Shown here in pieces: positions 61,249 to 64,000 of a DNA stretch of 64,000 nucleotides; positions within the stretch are counted from its first letter, which is position 1, and every line of letters begins with the position of its first letter. This DNA is from JANNVK01 sp031430435 (GTDB lineage Bacteria; Acidobacteriota; Blastocatellia; Pyrinomonadales; Pyrinomonadaceae): positions 1-64,000 of the forward strand of contig JANPBM010000051.1 in assembly GCA_031430435.1 (NCBI GenBank), written 5' to 3'. Position numbers and translations under genes: made by a program. The notes under the pieces are model-generated. The model made no database searches, was not told where the DNA came from, and was given only the letters and a program-made list of their open reading frames with translations.

Positions 61249-61902
61249 CTAATTTGTCGAAAATAAAGTATTGAGTTTTTTGATCAAGTCACTCCCGAAA
61301 GGTAATTTTGCCTTTATGTCTTGGGCTTTCTTAATGTCTCCTTTTTTGAAATAAGCTACCGCCAAATTAAACAAAGTCGGTTCGTGTGCGGGATTTATTT
61401 TTAACGATGCCTCAAACTCCTTTATCGCTCGGTCATAATCCGGATTATCTCGTTCGGCAAAAGTTACGCCGTAATCTGTCCGCACCGCAATATCATCAGA
61501 CTTTATGGCTAAAGCTCGCTCATATAATTTTGCGGCTTCAATCCAATTTTTACCGTCGAAATATGTGTTTCCTAAAATAACGAGCGTCTGGTAATCGTTT
61601 GGTTTAATTTTATCGGCTTTTTCAAAATAGGGAAGAGCTTTTTCAAAATTTTTTATTTTTGCAAACATTTCGCCGGCTTTCATTTGAGCCGTAAAATCAT
61701 CCGGATTCTTGTCGGCTTTTTCGATTGCTTCGGCAACTTCCGGAGCTGCCGCTTTCGCCGGGTTAGCCGCCGAACTCGACGCTTGAGCCGCCGTGGTTGC
61801 TTGATTGACTTGACTGCGGTTAAGTTGGTTAGTTCCCCAAAAGCCGATAATCAAGCCGGCAAGCAGTCCGATAATTGCGAAAAGTATATTGTCTTTTTTC
61901 AT
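61249..61902 (-). CDS. Membrane-anchored TPR protein
   Basis: This 217-residue protein has one N-terminal membrane helix (I-L-F-A-I-I-G-L-L-A-G-L-I-I-G-F-W). An Ala/Gln/Ser-rich linker follows, then about four tetratricopeptide repeats from residue 60 to the end (for example N-F-E-K-A-L-P-Y-F-E-K-A-D-K-I, N-W-I-E-A-A-K-L-Y-E-R-A-L-A-I and D-R-A-I-K-E-F-E-A-S-L-K-I). TPR domains bind partner proteins. The position near the cytochrome maturation genes suggests a possible CcmI/CcmH-like scaffold, but this is inference. Confidence 0.8.
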   Translation of the reverse strand: MKKDNILFAIIGLLAGLIIGFWGTNQLNRSQVNQATTAAQASSSAANPAKAAAPEVAEAIEKADKNPDDFTAQMKAGEMFAKIKNFEKALPYFEKADKIKPNDYQTLVILGNTYFDGKNWIEAAKLYERALAIKSDDIAVRTDYGVTFAERDNPDYDRAIKEFEASLKINPAHEPTLFNLAVAYFKKGDIKKAQDIKAKLPFGSDLIKKLNTLFSTN

Positions 61903-61935
61903 CTAAGTTTGTGTAAGCCGTTTGAAATGAACGTG

Positions 61936-62139
61936 TTAAGCAAGCGGTTTATCGGTTTTGATAACTTCAAAATTATTTTTATTATTAAGTGCGTTGCTGT
62001 CAAAGGCAAAATCCGGTTGCGTAATAATTTCCCAACCTTCAAGCCCAAGTTCTGCAATCGCTTTGCCGTAAACCATTTCTTTGACCCGATTATATGCCGA
62101 ATTTTGCAAAATTTCGTTGTCCAAACGATAATTTTGCAA
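61936..62139 (-). CDS. Possible small protein, DUF4177-like, with unclear start
   Basis: A 67-codon frame has plausible codon use and contains A-I-A-E-L-G-L-E-G-W-E-I-I, a motif like the G-x-E-G-W-E-L-V of small DUF4177-type proteins. The first codon is TTG, and an in-frame TAA lies just upstream; an ATG appears 21 codons later. A repeated TTTTGCAAAA near the 5' end may reflect rearrangement. It could be a real small gene or a truncated relic. Confidence 0.4.
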   Translation of the reverse strand: MQNYRLDNEILQNSAYNRVKEMVYGKAIAELGLEGWEIITQPDFAFDSNALNNKNNFEVIKTDKPLA

Positions 62140-62314
62140 AAATCCGGCGGAGTTTTATTCAACTTGGTTGACGTATTTTTTGTGAAACAGTCAGTAAATA
62201 AATAAATTAACAAACTTATGATTAAAGAAATGCAGAAATCTCCGACTGAGATATTTCAAAGATTTTTCGCATTTTAGCTGTCTTCACATCGATAAAATCA
62301 AAAGGTTGCGAAAT

Positions 62315-63904
62315 TTATGCGTAGCTGTGTAAGCCCGGAAGCAAATAACTTACGCCTAAATATGTGAAAATCACAAACAAAAAGCCGACAATCGCGAAAT
62401 ACGCCGAACTGCGTCCCGACCAACCGCGCGAAATTCTGGTGTGTAAAAACGCCGCGTATGTCAACCACGCTACCAACGCTCCGGTTTCCTTTGAATCAAA
62501 GCCCCACGGTCTGCCCCAAGATTCGTTTGCCCAAATTGCTCCTGTAATCAAAAGCATCGCCAAACCCGCAAACGCGAGGCTCGCGGTTTTATACATCAAA
62601 CTGTCTAAACCGTCTAAACTCGGCAGTTTTTCACGCAGATTGTCGGTTTTGAAACTAAAGAAAATAACGAACGCGATTCCTGCCAGCGCCGTGATAATTC
62701 CGGCTAATTCAACCGGATTTGTGCCGATGCTTAAAAATAATTTCGAGCCGTTTTGTTCGTAATACTCGCGTCCGGCTTGTTCAAATTGTTGCGGTGTGAT
62801 TTGCGTAAGTTGTTGAATCGTAAGTTGTTGTTTTGACCCGATTTCTTTTCCCGCAATCAAATAAGCCGCCGGATTTTTTTGCAATTCCGCACCTAATCGC
62901 GCGGTTACGTTATCGGAACTTTTGATTCCCGAAACCAGAAAAAAGACGGCGGCAATTTGAGCGATTAAAGAAAGTTTAAGTAAAATATGTCCGAACTTTT
63001 TCGCCGCTTCGTTGTTTTTATACAAATACAGCAAAAATGAAACAATCACGCCGCCCAATAAAATTCCCGCAACCCCAAGGCTTATGCCGACATTCGGAAT
63101 CTCTAATCGAAACGGAGCATTAAATGGTTTCGGCGTATTCGGCATAAATAAACCTGCCCGATAAACGAATTCCGTAAAGACTGAAAATTTACTGATTGTA
63201 CCGAAAACCGCGAGCGCAAAAACACTTGCCCAAATCGCCATAGCTTCGACTTTTACTCCGTCTTTCAATAAATAAATGACCGCAACCGCAAAACACACCA
63301 GCGTTACGCCGTAGCTCAACGAAGCAATTCCGACGTGAATCGGTCGCCAATAAGAGTCCAAAACAGGCGGTAAATCAATAAATTCGCCGCCGATAAATCG
63401 CGCTAAAGTTAAAATTAAAGCTGCGAGCGGAAGCGTAAATGCCGAGAAAAATCGAAAATCTTTGCGGTTTGCCAACAACAGCGTAAAAATTCCTGCTCCA
63501 AATGCAAAGGCAAGGCTCAAATCATATAAATTGGCAAACGGAACATAACGAAAAAACCACGGATTTACGTCATTTCCGCTGTCGCTCAACATTTTAATTT
63601 CGCGGTCGTATGCCGAAACCCAACGCACCAACCAACTTGTCCAATTAAAAAACACGCCGAGAATTGCCGTCGCAAACGTAATCTTTTCAGCCATTCGGGA
63701 ACTTGCATAAAGATTTGTCAAGCCAAAGGCGGCGGCTGTCAGATAGCATGCCAAGGCAAGCATCATAAACGCCGTGTCGCTGATAAATTGCGAGCCGATT
63801 TGGAATCGCAACGCCATCATCACAAACCCGCCGACAATTACTGAAATCGCGGGTAAATAAAGTTTCCAAGTCGAGTTATTTTCTAATCTGCGTATTTCTT
63901 CCAT
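62315..63904 (-). CDS. ccsA: Cytochrome c biogenesis protein CcsA (ResC)
   Basis: This 529-residue membrane protein has at least ten hydrophobic helices. The C-terminus has the WWD-type heme-handling motif W-G-R-P-W-G-F-D-S-K-E-T-G-A-L-V-A-W and the later L-H-T-R-I-S-R-G-W-S-G-R. CcsA exports heme and, with ResB, attaches it to CxxCH proteins outside the inner membrane (system II). It is longer than typical CcsA (about 350 residues) because of an N-terminal membrane region and a loop. Two CxxCH proteins in the window are possible clients. It starts 12 bases after the partial ResB gene. Confidence 0.93.
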   Translation of the reverse strand: MEEIRRLENNSTWKLYLPAISVIVGGFVMMALRFQIGSQFISDTAFMMLALACYLTAAAFGLTNLYASSRMAEKITFATAILGVFFNWTSWLVRWVSAYDREIKMLSDSGNDVNPWFFRYVPFANLYDLSLAFAFGAGIFTLLLANRKDFRFFSAFTLPLAALILTLARFIGGEFIDLPPVLDSYWRPIHVGIASLSYGVTLVCFAVAVIYLLKDGVKVEAMAIWASVFALAVFGTISKFSVFTEFVYRAGLFMPNTPKPFNAPFRLEIPNVGISLGVAGILLGGVIVSFLLYLYKNNEAAKKFGHILLKLSLIAQIAAVFFLVSGIKSSDNVTARLGAELQKNPAAYLIAGKEIGSKQQLTIQQLTQITPQQFEQAGREYYEQNGSKLFLSIGTNPVELAGIITALAGIAFVIFFSFKTDNLREKLPSLDGLDSLMYKTASLAFAGLAMLLITGAIWANESWGRPWGFDSKETGALVAWLTYAAFLHTRISRGWSGRSSAYFAIVGFLFVIFTYLGVSYLLPGLHSYA

Positions 63905-63915
63905 TTTATTAACCT

Positions 63916-64000
63916 CTAAACTGTTGATAAATCTTGTCTTAACTTATTAAAAGAATCTTCAAAACCTTGGTGATTGCGGTTTGTGTTTCCGCCGATAATC
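63916..64000 (-). CDS. resB: ResB-like cytochrome c biogenesis protein, C-terminal end (partial)
   Basis: The last 27 codons before the right edge read I-I-G-G-N-T-N-R-N-H-Q-G-F-E-D-S-F-N-K-L and stop at TAG 63916-63918. The G-G-x-x-N-R-x-x-x-x-F-E pattern is the usual ResB C-terminus. The position directly upstream of ccsA on the same strand supports it. The rest of the gene lies outside the window. Confidence 0.75.
   Translation of the reverse strand, partial: IIGGNTNRNHQGFEDSFNKLRQDLSTV

Overview
The window looks like the chromosome of a Gram-negative, fairly AT-rich environmental bacterium. An outer membrane is implied by an Mla-type lipid transport operon, OmpA-like and lipoprotein genes, and an MltD-type transglycosylase. 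The mix of CHRD/FG-GAP proteins, carboxypeptidase-regulatory-like secreted proteins, CxxCH proteins, an acyl-CoA ligase/ACP/acyltransferase fusion and an ECF sigma/anti-sigma/Spy-like operon is what I would expect of Acidobacteriota (Blastocatellia-like). That assignment is inference; no rRNA or tRNA gene was seen.

Layout. Bases 1-138 are the end of an IS630-family element. Bases 231-15121 hold nine minus-strand genes that read as one operon, listed here in transcription order: a vWA lipoprotein, a small membrane protein, a tubulin/FtsZ-like GTPase, a potassium-channel-like protein with an OmpA-like domain, a 1117-residue Hsp70/actin-fold protein, a coiled-coil membrane lipoprotein, a zinc-ribbon membrane protein, a GH20 hexosaminidase lipoprotein and a second zinc-ribbon protein. 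This is the most unusual part of the window: tubulin-fold and actin-fold NTPases sit beside envelope-spanning partners, which suggests a membrane-anchored cytomotive or sensing machine acting on the cell wall.

Bases 15.1-30.4 kb carry a terminator region with a duplicated mlaD tail, prolyl oligopeptidase, a CHRD/FG-GAP protein, lon, mltD, an ECF sigma factor, an ABC-2 permease, thrC, and a cluster of small membrane proteins with a papain-like protease. Bases 30.5-35.2 kb carry secreted proteins. One is a long repeat protein cut by a complete IS630 copy that lies inverted relative to the copy at the window start. Bases 35.3-42.5 kb carry mlaEFD, the sigma/anti-sigma/Spy operon and two phosphoesterases. 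Bases 42.6-51.1 kb carry a large CxxCH protein, about 2.3 kb of repeat-rich DNA (42-bp phased repeats, a 25-bp-TIR MITE-like element, 83-bp tandem repeats) around a small FN3-like gene, and an LRR-Roc-COR GTPase. Bases 51.1-64 kb carry two HExxH membrane proteases, the ligase/ACP/acyltransferase fusion, a lipid kinase, another CxxCH protein, an acetyltransferase, a TPR protein and the resB-ccsA cytochrome c assembly pair, with resB running off the window.

Two genes (28178-28536 and the IS630 transposase) change frame exactly at runs of eight A/T. This points to slippage or to homopolymer length errors.
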